Source: Constantimarinum furrinae (GTDB lineage: Bacteria; Bacteroidota; Bacteroidia; Flavobacteriales; Flavobacteriaceae). From it: a stretch of DNA of 64,000 bases. Below, piece by piece: positions 25,178 to 33,085 of the stretch. Each line of letters starts with the position of its first letter. The first letter of the stretch is position 1. Location of the stretch: the NCBI RefSeq assembly GCF_014295415.1, contig NZ_CP052909.1, forward strand, positions 2,790,001 through 2,854,000, read 5' to 3'. The translations under genes and the position numbers were made by a program. The notes under the pieces are model-generated. The model was given only the letters and a program-made list of their open reading frames with translations, had not been told where the DNA came from and did no database searches.

Positions 25178-25732
25178 TTGAAAAACCAACTTCAATTTTA
25201 TAAAGAAATTCATTTAAGTGAATTGAAAAGAAAAAGTGAAATTGATAGTTCCATTAGTTTTCCAACTACCCTTTTAACTTTATTAATTGGTGGTGGGTTT
25301 TACCTTTTTCAAAAGGAAATTGTTGAATATCAAGATGAAAATATTTTATCAATTCTGATTATTATTGGCGGAATACTTTTTCTATTGTCAATTTTCGGTG
25401 CAATAATATTACTTTCAAGAATGTACTTAAATAGATTTCGCAAATACAGATACTTGCCTTGTTCATTAGACCTTATAAATCGTGAGAATGAACTTTATCA
25501 TCATTATCTAAATTTTTATAAGCAGACAGATATTGATAAGCCTAATAAAAAAGCTCTTAAAGATGCAGATGAAGAGTTTCAGAAAAATTTATTAAATTAT
25601 TACATCGAATTTGGAACCCACAATCAACTTGTGAATGATGTGCGAATAAAAGATTTTTATAGATCGAGAAAAATATTGATTCTTTCCATTATCTTACTAG
25701 CTATAACAGCATTATTAATTCTAATTAGGTAA
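25178..25732 (+). CDS. small membrane protein with three helices, possible effector
   Basis: The 184-residue protein has an N-terminal amphipathic helix (LQFYKEIHLSELKRK), two close membrane helices (about 28-45 and 56-82), a soluble helical segment (about 85-160), and a C-terminal membrane helix (about 164-183). This layout resembles the SLATT and Pycsar-effector type of small membrane proteins, thought to open the membrane upon phage infection, but I cannot confirm homology. Its start codon may instead be the upstream ATG at 25171 in another frame; the 25178 frame gives the best protein. It is flanked by two tiny ORFs. Confidence 0.55.
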   Translation: MKNQLQFYKEIHLSELKRKSEIDSSISFPTTLLTLLIGGGFYLFQKEIVEYQDENILSILIIIGGILFLLSIFGAIILLSRMYLNRFRKYRYLPCSLDLINRENELYHHYLNFYKQTDIDKPNKKALKDADEEFQKNLLNYYIEFGTHNQLVNDVRIKDFYRSRKILILSIILLAITALLILIR

Positions 25733-25736
25733 CAAT

Positions 25737-25850
25737 ATGGCAAATCAAAAACCCCCTCCTCCGCCACCACCACCCCCAGGAAGAGAATTAGGACAACCAC
25801 CAGGTTCACCAAAACCACCAAAACCACTGCCACCTAAACCAAGGCGATAA
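25737..25850 (+). CDS. 37-residue polyproline small protein
   Basis: ATG 25737, four bases after the stop of the membrane-protein gene, opens a 37-codon frame ending at TAA 25848-25850. The peptide contains nine consecutive prolines and 19 prolines in total (MANQKPPPPPPPPPGREL... and a KPPKPLPPKPRR tail). Codons CCA, CCC, CCT and CCG are mixed, which argues for selection on protein and against simple-repeat slippage. It should form a polyproline-II helix. No family is recognised. Tight spacing suggests it works with the membrane protein. Confidence 0.5.
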   Translation: MANQKPPPPPPPPPGRELGQPPGSPKPPKPLPPKPRR

Positions 25851-26231
25851 AAACGTTTTATAACACCTTATAATGAAAATGGTTAGTTTTTATATGTGTT
25901 AGTATTCTCACAATTAATTACTTTTAACCCCAACAAAACTCGATTGCGTCGACACCAATGCTGCTAATTCGAACGCAGTTCTTCACGCTGCTCACCACAA
26001 AACTTTATGTTGTTTTTGCCCCTTGCCTATAGAGTCGTCCAACGACTGCGCTAGCTTTCGTTAATACCGTTGCTATTTTTGCTATAAAAGCGTCCTAATC
26101 ATAAAAATTTTGGTAACGATGCCAACTCTAACTCAAAGCAGTTATTTCTATTCAATTTAATAAGACCTAAATTAAACCGCAGAATATGAGACAACTTTGC
26201 ACAACCATTGCATTAAATAATTTATATCTTT
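25851..26231 (+). other. gene-free interval before the metal-resistance block
   Basis: No gene is visible in these 381 bases. The middle (25950-26100) is richer in GC than its surroundings and has small imperfect inverted repeats (for example GTCGTCCAACGAC at 26034-26046), reminiscent of the structured junction at 23.9 kb. The right end holds the promoter of the next gene, with a -7 element TATCTTTG at 26225-26232. Confidence 0.4.
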
Positions 26232-26237
26232 GTGTCA

Positions 26238-26549
26238 GTGAAATTTACAGCCTTCATATTATCAATTTATATTTTCACGCTTAATTTAGCTCCTTGTGAA
26301 GATAATACTGTGCTTGACAATGAGGTGAAAACAGAGATTTCACAGTCTACTGGTGATAACCATAATCACCAAAATTCGGATTTATGTTCTCCTTTTTGTA
26401 TTTGTCAATGTTGCCATATCAATGCAACTTATTTACAATTTACAGATCTTAAATTGGATATAGATCAATTTTCCACTAATGATTTTCTTTTCTTCAACAA
26501 TACAGTAAAGGGTTTTACAGGCTCCATTTTACAGCCACCAAGGGCATAA
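26238..26549 (+). CDS. DUF6660-like small exported protein of metal clusters
   Basis: Start is placed at GTG 26238 (reading MKFTAFILSIYIF) because family members begin this way; the GTG at 26232 overlaps the -7 element. The product of about 103 residues has a signal-like hydrophobic N-terminus (to about 20), a polar middle, and a cluster CSPFCICQCCH near residue 50 that could bind metal. Such short Cys/His proteins precede RND metal pumps in Bacteroidota and are probably periplasmic metal sensors or chaperones. The pump gene follows after 125 bp. Confidence 0.65.
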   Translation: MKFTAFILSIYIFTLNLAPCEDNTVLDNEVKTEISQSTGDNHNHQNSDLCSPFCICQCCHINATYLQFTDLKLDIDQFSTNDFLFFNNTVKGFTGSILQPPRA

Positions 26550-26674
26550 TTTAGTTCTTCAAAGGATAGCTATATCCTGTCTTGACGTGTCTATATTTTC
26601 GATATGTCAATATAGTGCGATGCATTTCTGTAATCCACTCAAGGTGAATTTAAACTGAATTAACACCCTTATCT

Positions 26675-29600
26675 ATGATCAATAGAATCATTGATTTTTC
26701 AATCAATAACAAATTTATTATCGGTCTGCTAACCTTGGCACTAATCGGTGCGGGTATCTATAGCATGACCCAAGTTCCCGTTGACGCCGTACCGGACATC
26801 ACCAACAATCAGGTACAGGTCATCACTCAATCTCCTAACCTAGGAACAGAGGATATAGAACAATTTGTGACCTACCCCATTGAGGTAGCAATGAGTAACT
26901 TGCCTAATGTAAAGGAAATTCGATCTGTTTCCCGCTTTGGACTCTCTGTTGTAACCATTGTATTTGACGATGATGTAGGAACATTTCTACCCAGACAGCT
27001 TGTGGCTGAAAAGCTCACAGAAGTACAGGAACAAATACCTATGGGGTTTGGTGAACCAGCAATGGGGCCGATTTCAACGGGACTGGGCGAAATTTATCAA
27101 TACACCCTTGAAGTCGATGATGATTACCAGAGTGAATTCACAGTAACAGACCTACGAACCATTCAAGACTGGATTGTACGCAGACAAATGGCAATGGTTG
27201 CTGGCGTTGTGGAAGTAAATGCTTTTGGTGGAAATATAAAACAATATGAAGTAGCCGTTGATCCTGACGAACTTCATGCCATTGGAATTTCAATATCTGA
27301 AATATTTTCCGCCTTGGAAAATAACAACCAAAATACGGGCGGTGCCTATATCGAGCGTAATCATCAAGCTAATTTTATACGTGGAGAAGGTTTGGCAAGA
27401 TCAGTTTCGGATATCGAAAATATTGTGGTCAAAACGGTAAATGGAATTCCTATCAAAATTAAAGATGTGGGGAACGTGAATACTGGAAGTACCGTTCGCT
27501 ACGGTGCGCTGACCAAAGATGGTAAGGGTGAAGCTGTTGGTGGAATGATTTTGATGCTAAAAGGCGCAAATTCCAACGAAGTTATCGAAAACGTGACCCA
27601 TCGGATGAAACAGATTCAACAATCTCTTCCGGAAGGTGTGAATATCAAACCTTTCCTTGACCGTAGCGAATTGATTGCGGAAACTACGGGAACGGTAACC
27701 GGAAACCTCTTAGAAGGTGGCTTAATCGTAATCTTTGTTTTGGTTTTGCTCTTAGGAAATTGGCGTGGCGGTCTCATTGTTGCATCCACAATTCCCCTAT
27801 CGCTATTGTTTGCATTCATATTAATGAACGTTTTTGATGTTTGGGCAAACCTGATGAGTTTGGGGGCAATTGACTTCGGAATCATTGTGGACGGTGCAGT
27901 AATTATTGTAGAAAGCACGGTTTTCCTGATGTATTCTTATGTTGTCAAAAAGAAAGCGGTAAGTTCTGAAACGAGGGACGAAATCGCTGCAAAGGCTTCC
28001 AAAAAGATGATGAACGCCGCTTTCTTTGGCCAGCTTATTATCCTAATTGTATTCCTTCCTATTCTGGCACTCGAAGGTGTTGAAGGCAAGATGTTTCAGC
28101 CTATGGCTTTAACATTCATATTTGCGATGATTGGTGCAATGTTACTTTGCCTGACTTATGTTCCTATGATTTCAGCTTTATTCCTAAGACCGCCAAAATC
28201 CGCAAAAAAATCTTACGGCGATAAGTTTATCCATTGGATTGAAAGAAAATACAAACCGCTGTTAAGCAAATCGCTCTCAAAAGGAAAGATGGTAATAGGT
28301 ATCGCCATTGCCCTTTTTGCTGTTGCCATTTTTGCCTTTACCAAAATGGGCGGTGAGTTCATCCCACAATTGGATGAAGGTGATATAGCATTTCATGCCA
28401 TCTTAAAACCTGGTAGTTCGCTTTCAGAAACTATAGAAACTACAACAAAAATAGAGCGCGTAGTTAAGGCGGAATTTCCAGAAGTAGAAACTATCATCAG
28501 TAGAATTGGTGTGGCAGATGTGCCTACCGACCCAATGCCAATGGATATTGCCGATGTATTCGTTATTTTAAAACCAAGTGAAGAATGGACATCTGCTGAA
28601 AGTAAAGATGAATTGGTGGAGAAAATGAAGGAAGCCATAAGCATTATTCCCGGGGTTAATTTTGAATTTACTCAACCTATCGAAATGCGTTTTAACGAAC
28701 TTCTTACGGGAGTACGTGAAGATGTTGCTATCAAACTGTTTGGGGAAGATTTGGACGTATTGGCAAGCATAGCGGAAGAAATGGGTAAAATCATTGCAAC
28801 CGTTCCGGGTGTTGCGGATATGAAAGTAGAGGCAACAGATGGCTTACCTCAAATAACTATTGATTACAACCGAAATAAACTAGCGCAATACGGTCTGGAA
28901 ATTAACCAACTCAATAGAGTGGTACAGGCTGCTTTTGCAGGTGGTAAAGCAGGAGTTATTTTCGAAGGTGAAAAGCGATTTGACCTTGTGGTAAGACTTC
29001 AAAAAGAAAACCGGGCAAGCATTGACGATATCCAAAACCTTTTCATCAATTTGCCTAATCGTTCACAAATCCCATTAAGGGAAATTGCAACTGTAAGTTA
29101 CGAACCCGGTCCAATGCAAATAAGCAGAGACAATACAAATAGACGAACGTATGTAGGAATCAATATTCGCGACCGTGATGTTAAATCGGTAGTAGAAGAA
29201 ATTAAGGATAAATTGAATGACCAATTGGAATTACCTCCTGGATACTACATTCGTTATGGTGGTGCCTTTGAAAACCTTGAGCGTGCCAGCAATAAATTAC
29301 AGACCGTTGTCCCGATAGCATTATTGCTCATTTTTATTTTAATTTATTTCGCCTTGAAATCTATTCCGCAAACCCTGATGATTTACCTTGCGATCCCAAT
29401 GGCGACCATTGGCGGTGTATTCGCTTTATGGTTCAGAGATATGCCGTTTAGTATTTCCGCCGGAGTCGGTTTCATCGTTCTTTTTGGAGTAGCGGTACTG
29501 AATGGATTGGTAATGATTAGCGGTCTAAATGAACTGAAAGAAGAAGGTGTGTCTAACTTAAAAGACCGTATCGTGGAAGGAACAAAACGAAGAATACGCC

Positions 29601-31018
29601 CAATTATGTTAACGGCCTTGACCGATATTTTGGGTTTTCTGCCTATGGCCATTTCAGCATCAGCAGGTGCGGAAGTACAAAGACCATTGGCTACTGTAGT
29701 TATTGGCGGATTGATAACTTCAACTCTCTTGACACTCTTTATTCTTCCAATATTTTATCAATGGGTTGAAAAACGTTCGGAACGAAAAGTAAAACTCAAT
29801 CCAAAATTCGGTCTGGCCACTCTGGTAATTTGTTTATTATTCACATCGAATCTTGTTAAAGCACAACAGGATGAACAAAATGTTTCCTTGCCAATTATTT
29901 CATTGGAAGAATCAGTAGAAATTTCTAAGAAAAATTACCCGCTCCTAAAATCGAAACAAATGGAAATCCAAAAACAAACTGCTCTCAAGGGCACAGCTTA
30001 CGATTTTGGTTACACCCAAGTATTTACGGGTGGCGAGGAAATTTCGGATGGTCAGGGTATTTATACTATCGTTGGTTTAGGGCAACAGAATATGGATTTA
30101 TTCGGTATTGGTGCTAAAAAGCGTCTGCAAAAGCAACGTATCGCATTGGCTGAAACAGCATTTACCTTTTCCGAACGTCAAGTAGAGCAGGAAGTTAAGA
30201 AGGCTTGGTCGCAAGCCTATCAGCAACGGCAAAAATTTGAATTGTACCGAGAACTGGATTCTATCTATTCACAATTTGAAAAAGCCATTGAACTCAAATA
30301 TGAGGTAGAAGCCATTTCCCGATTGGAATATTCGTCTGCTACCAATCAAGCCTTGCAAATCAGTAACCTATTGCAACAAGCAGAAAGCGATTACGCCATT
30401 GCCCTTCAAAGACTCAATCTTTGGCTGGTTTCAGACATTTTCTATACTGTTCCTAAATCGATTAATGAAAGTGAAGTTGCTATATTGGGCATACCCACAT
30501 CAGTAGAAAATCATCCCGAACTGAAACTTTGGCAAAAGCGCGTTGATGAGGCTGAAGCTAATTATAAAGCAGCTCGTGCTGATTTGCTTCCTAAGTTCAA
30601 TCTCCAAGGCGGGCTTCAAAGAGTAAACGGTAATACCGGTTTTTATAGTTATCAGGTAGGTATTTCCATGCCGTTATTTTCCGGTGCAGAGCGCAGCCAG
30701 GCAAAAGCTGCCCAAATCGATAGTGAAATCGCACAGACAAATGCTAATTATACACAACTCCAATTGCAATCCGAATATCAGCAGGCCCTACGATCTTATC
30801 AAAAATGGAAAGTATCCTGGCAATTTTATAGGGATAAAGTGTTGCCGCTCGCCAAAGAGCAACGTAAGGGTGCGCTCCTTGCTTACAAGGAAGGCGCGGT
30901 GGACTATGTAGCATTTACACAAATAATAAGGGATGCCATAAATACCGAAATGGATGCACTGGATGCGCTCAACAATTATCTAAAATCAGTTTTCGAACTA
31001 CAATATTTCAAACAATAA
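26675..31018 (+). CDS. czcA: CzcA-type heavy-metal RND pump fused to a TolC-like outer-membrane factor
   Basis: The 1447-residue protein has a full HME-RND transporter at about 1-1040 and an OEP/TolC domain at about 1065-1447. TM4 reads DFGIIVDGAV (Asp400) and the porter domain reads DPMPMDIAD (from Asp619). Both match divalent-type (Zn/Co/Ni/Cd) pumps, not the Cu/Ag type. Between the halves, LATLVICLLFTSNLVKAQQ is a typical signal peptide with expected cleavage after Ala1063, so the fusion may be processed into two proteins. The next gene, the adaptor, starts at the last base (ATGA-type overlap, one base). Confidence 0.93.
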   Translation: MINRIIDFSINNKFIIGLLTLALIGAGIYSMTQVPVDAVPDITNNQVQVITQSPNLGTEDIEQFVTYPIEVAMSNLPNVKEIRSVSRFGLSVVTIVFDDDVGTFLPRQLVAEKLTEVQEQIPMGFGEPAMGPISTGLGEIYQYTLEVDDDYQSEFTVTDLRTIQDWIVRRQMAMVAGVVEVNAFGGNIKQYEVAVDPDELHAIGISISEIFSALENNNQNTGGAYIERNHQANFIRGEGLARSVSDIENIVVKTVNGIPIKIKDVGNVNTGSTVRYGALTKDGKGEAVGGMILMLKGANSNEVIENVTHRMKQIQQSLPEGVNIKPFLDRSELIAETTGTVTGNLLEGGLIVIFVLVLLLGNWRGGLIVASTIPLSLLFAFILMNVFDVWANLMSLGAIDFGIIVDGAVIIVESTVFLMYSYVVKKKAVSSETRDEIAAKASKKMMNAAFFGQLIILIVFLPILALEGVEGKMFQPMALTFIFAMIGAMLLCLTYVPMISALFLRPPKSAKKSYGDKFIHWIERKYKPLLSKSLSKGKMVIGIAIALFAVAIFAFTKMGGEFIPQLDEGDIAFHAILKPGSSLSETIETTTKIERVVKAEFPEVETIISRIGVADVPTDPMPMDIADVFVILKPSEEWTSAESKDELVEKMKEAISIIPGVNFEFTQPIEMRFNELLTGVREDVAIKLFGEDLDVLASIAEEMGKIIATVPGVADMKVEATDGLPQITIDYNRNKLAQYGLEINQLNRVVQAAFAGGKAGVIFEGEKRFDLVVRLQKENRASIDDIQNLFINLPNRSQIPLREIATVSYEPGPMQISRDNTNRRTYVGINIRDRDVKSVVEEIKDKLNDQLELPPGYYIRYGGAFENLERASNKLQTVVPIALLLIFILIYFALKSIPQTLMIYLAIPMATIGGVFALWFRDMPFSISAGVGFIVLFGVAVLNGLVMISGLNELKEEGVSNLKDRIVEGTKRRIRPIMLTALTDILGFLPMAISASAGAEVQRPLATVVIGGLITSTLLTLFILPIFYQWVEKRSERKVKLNPKFGLATLVICLLFTSNLVKAQQDEQNVSLPIISLEESVEISKKNYPLLKSKQMEIQKQTALKGTAYDFGYTQVFTGGEEISDGQGIYTIVGLGQQNMDLFGIGAKKRLQKQRIALAETAFTFSERQVEQEVKKAWSQAYQQRQKFELYRELDSIYSQFEKAIELKYEVEAISRLEYSSATNQALQISNLLQQAESDYAIALQRLNLWLVSDIFYTVPKSINESEVAILGIPTSVENHPELKLWQKRVDEAEANYKAARADLLPKFNLQGGLQRVNGNTGFYSYQVGISMPLFSGAERSQAKAAQIDSEIAQTNANYTQLQLQSEYQQALRSYQKWKVSWQFYRDKVLPLAKEQRKGALLAYKEGAVDYVAFTQIIRDAINTEMDALDALNNYLKSVFELQYFKQ

Positions 31019-32217
31019 TGAAAAATCTATCTAAATACACAGTCATCGGCTTACTGGCTATGCTCTTAGGGTTGACCTCATGTAGAGACTCTTTATTAAA
31101 GTCAGTAGAAAACAATGAGGGAAATCCTGAAACGGAAAAATCTCACACCGAAGGCGAAGCTGAAGAGGTGGTGCTTACTGCCAAACAGTTCGATGCATTA
31201 CAAATGAAGGTCGACACCTTACAAAAAAGAAATATGAGCGGATATGTAGAGGCCAATGGTCAGTTAGAAGTCCCACCGCAGAACGAGGCAACAATTACAA
31301 CAGTAGTAGGTGCAAATGTAGTTTCCATCGAGGTTATCGAGGGTGATAAAGTCAATAAAGGGCAAACGGTCGCTTACCTCTCACATCCCAACATCATCGA
31401 GAAACAGACGGATTACCTAAATGCCTTCAGTAATAGTCAATTTCTAAAGAAAGAATTTGAACGACAAAAAACCCTCTATGATGCAGGCATAGGAAGTGGC
31501 GCAAATTTTCAAAAGGCAGAAGCCGAATATGAAGCATCCCGAAGTTTGGTGAAAGGTCTTGAAGCCCAACTTCAACAACTAAACGTTAGTGCATCGGGCG
31601 TAAGAAATGGAACGATATACCAGCGTGTTGCACTGCAAAGTCCCATTGAAGGATTTGTTCAAAAGGTTGAGGTCAAAACAGGGCAGTTTGTAGAACCACA
31701 GACCGACCTAATGGATATCGTGGATACCCATCACGTTCACGCAGATCTTATGGTTTTTGAAAAAGATGTCTTTATGGTCAAGGTAGGGCAAAAAGTCGTT
31801 TTTAATGTTCAATCCATTCCAGGGAAGGAACTTACCGCTGAAATCTATTCCGTTGGAAAGACTTTTGAGCAGAACCCAAAAGCGATACATGTTCACGCAG
31901 AAATTGAGAATAAGGAAGGCAACTTGATACCCGGAATGTACATTCAGGGACGCATCCAAACGGAAAACAATAAGAAATTGGCTATACCCGAAAGTGCCAT
32001 AGCCGCTGACGGCAACCGATTTTTTGTGTTTTCGGCTAAAAAGGAAGGAAATGATTGGGCTTTTACACCTAACGAAGTAATAAAGGGGGCTCAAGATGGG
32101 GAATGGGTTCCCATTGATTTTCTAACGGAACAAAGAAAGAATGCCAAATATGCCTTGAACAATGCGTATTATTTGATGGCCGAAATGAAAAAAGGCGAAG
32201 CGGAACACAGCCATTAA
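31018..32217 (+). CDS. czcB: CzcB/CusB-type periplasmic adaptor of the divalent RND pump
   Basis: The 399-residue membrane-fusion protein has a lipoprotein signal (lipobox ending at Cys22, LTSCRDS). A barrel-sandwich hybrid (about 75-110 and 200-235), a helical hairpin (about 115-185, including EFERQKTLYDAGIG) and a beta-barrel (about 240-320) follow. It links the inner-membrane pump and the outer-membrane factor encoded in the preceding gene. There is no CPMHP metal-binding zinc-ribbon, unlike the CusB at 50423. Fur follows after 22 bp. Confidence 0.92.
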   Translation: MKNLSKYTVIGLLAMLLGLTSCRDSLLKSVENNEGNPETEKSHTEGEAEEVVLTAKQFDALQMKVDTLQKRNMSGYVEANGQLEVPPQNEATITTVVGANVVSIEVIEGDKVNKGQTVAYLSHPNIIEKQTDYLNAFSNSQFLKKEFERQKTLYDAGIGSGANFQKAEAEYEASRSLVKGLEAQLQQLNVSASGVRNGTIYQRVALQSPIEGFVQKVEVKTGQFVEPQTDLMDIVDTHHVHADLMVFEKDVFMVKVGQKVVFNVQSIPGKELTAEIYSVGKTFEQNPKAIHVHAEIENKEGNLIPGMYIQGRIQTENNKKLAIPESAIAADGNRFFVFSAKKEGNDWAFTPNEVIKGAQDGEWVPIDFLTEQRKNAKYALNNAYYLMAEMKKGEAEHSH

Positions 32218-32239
32218 TACCGATTAAAATCATAATAAT

Positions 32240-32656
32240 ATGAAGGAAATAGAAAATACATTGAAAAATAAAAATGTACGTCCTACGGCAATGCGCATTT
32301 TGATTTATAAGTATATGGCCGAGAAAGAAATTGCAGTTGCATTAACGGACATTGAGAACGCTTTCACGAAAGCTGACAGAACTACTCTGTACCGGACCTT
32401 AAAAACTTTTGAAGAAAGAGGAATCGTGCATCAAATTGACGATGGCACTAATATTTCAAAATATGCACTTTGTGAACCTGGGTGCAATTGTGAAATTGAA
32501 CAAGATTTACACTTACATTTTCATTGCAACAACTGCGATGAAACAGTATGCCTCACAGAACATAAGATACCTCAGGTTAATCTACCTGATGGATATATAG
32601 CTGAGAATGCAAACTTAGTGATTAAAGGTATTTGCGAAAAGTGTAGTGGACAATAA
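32240..32656 (+). CDS. Fur-family metal-dependent repressor
   Basis: The 138-residue protein shows the Fur layout: winged helix (about 8-80, with TTLYRTLKTFEERGIV as recognition region) and a C-terminal dimerisation domain. The metal ligands include HLHFHCNNCDE (about 92-102) and CEKC at the end. Additional cysteines (CEPGCNCE) lie before them. Its position after a divalent RND pump and before a Zn/Cd ATPase suggests Zur-like zinc sensing, but the metal cannot be read from sequence. Confidence 0.9.
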   Translation: MKEIENTLKNKNVRPTAMRILIYKYMAEKEIAVALTDIENAFTKADRTTLYRTLKTFEERGIVHQIDDGTNISKYALCEPGCNCEIEQDLHLHFHCNNCDETVCLTEHKIPQVNLPDGYIAENANLVIKGICEKCSGQ

Positions 32657-32709
32657 ATGCACTTCCGTTGCACCTATCTTTCCAGTAAATTAATTTTGAG
32701 GTTTTAAAA

Positions 32710-33075
32710 ATGAAAACGATGATAAAAATTATTGAAAGTGAAAAAGATAATTTGATTTCCGCTAAAATAAGCGGTATAATCTCAAAAACAGATGTAGAAA
32801 AAATACATTCGCTCATCCATATTATTATCGAAAAGGGTAATAAAGTGGATTTCTATTTTGATATTCACGATTTTGAAGGTTATACGTTACAAGGCTTTTG
32901 GGAAGATATTAAAGTAGATAGCGCACACATTTCCGATTATGGAAAAATGGCTTTTGTGGGCGATAAGAAATGGCAGGAATGGGTCGCAAAGGCTACCGAT
33001 TTCTTTTCTAGCTCTGAAGTGAAATACTTCGATTTAAGAGAAAAAGAAGCAGCTAAAAAATGGATAGCACAATAA
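32710..33075 (+). CDS. SpoIIAA-like (STAS-type) protein
   Basis: The 121-residue cytoplasmic protein fits the SpoIIAA-like family (PF11964-type): an opening strand (LISAKISGIISKTDVEKI), then VDFYFDIHDFEGYTLQGFWEDIK, and a closing WQEWVAKATDFFSSSEVKYF segment. Members often lie in metal- or stress-resistance loci and bind hydrophobic ligands; their role is unknown. It sits 53 bp after fur and 10 bp before the Zn/Cd ATPase. Confidence 0.8.
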   Translation: MKTMIKIIESEKDNLISAKISGIISKTDVEKIHSLIHIIIEKGNKVDFYFDIHDFEGYTLQGFWEDIKVDSAHISDYGKMAFVGDKKWQEWVAKATDFFSSSEVKYFDLREKEAAKKWIAQ

Positions 33076-33085
33076 AATTGAATCA

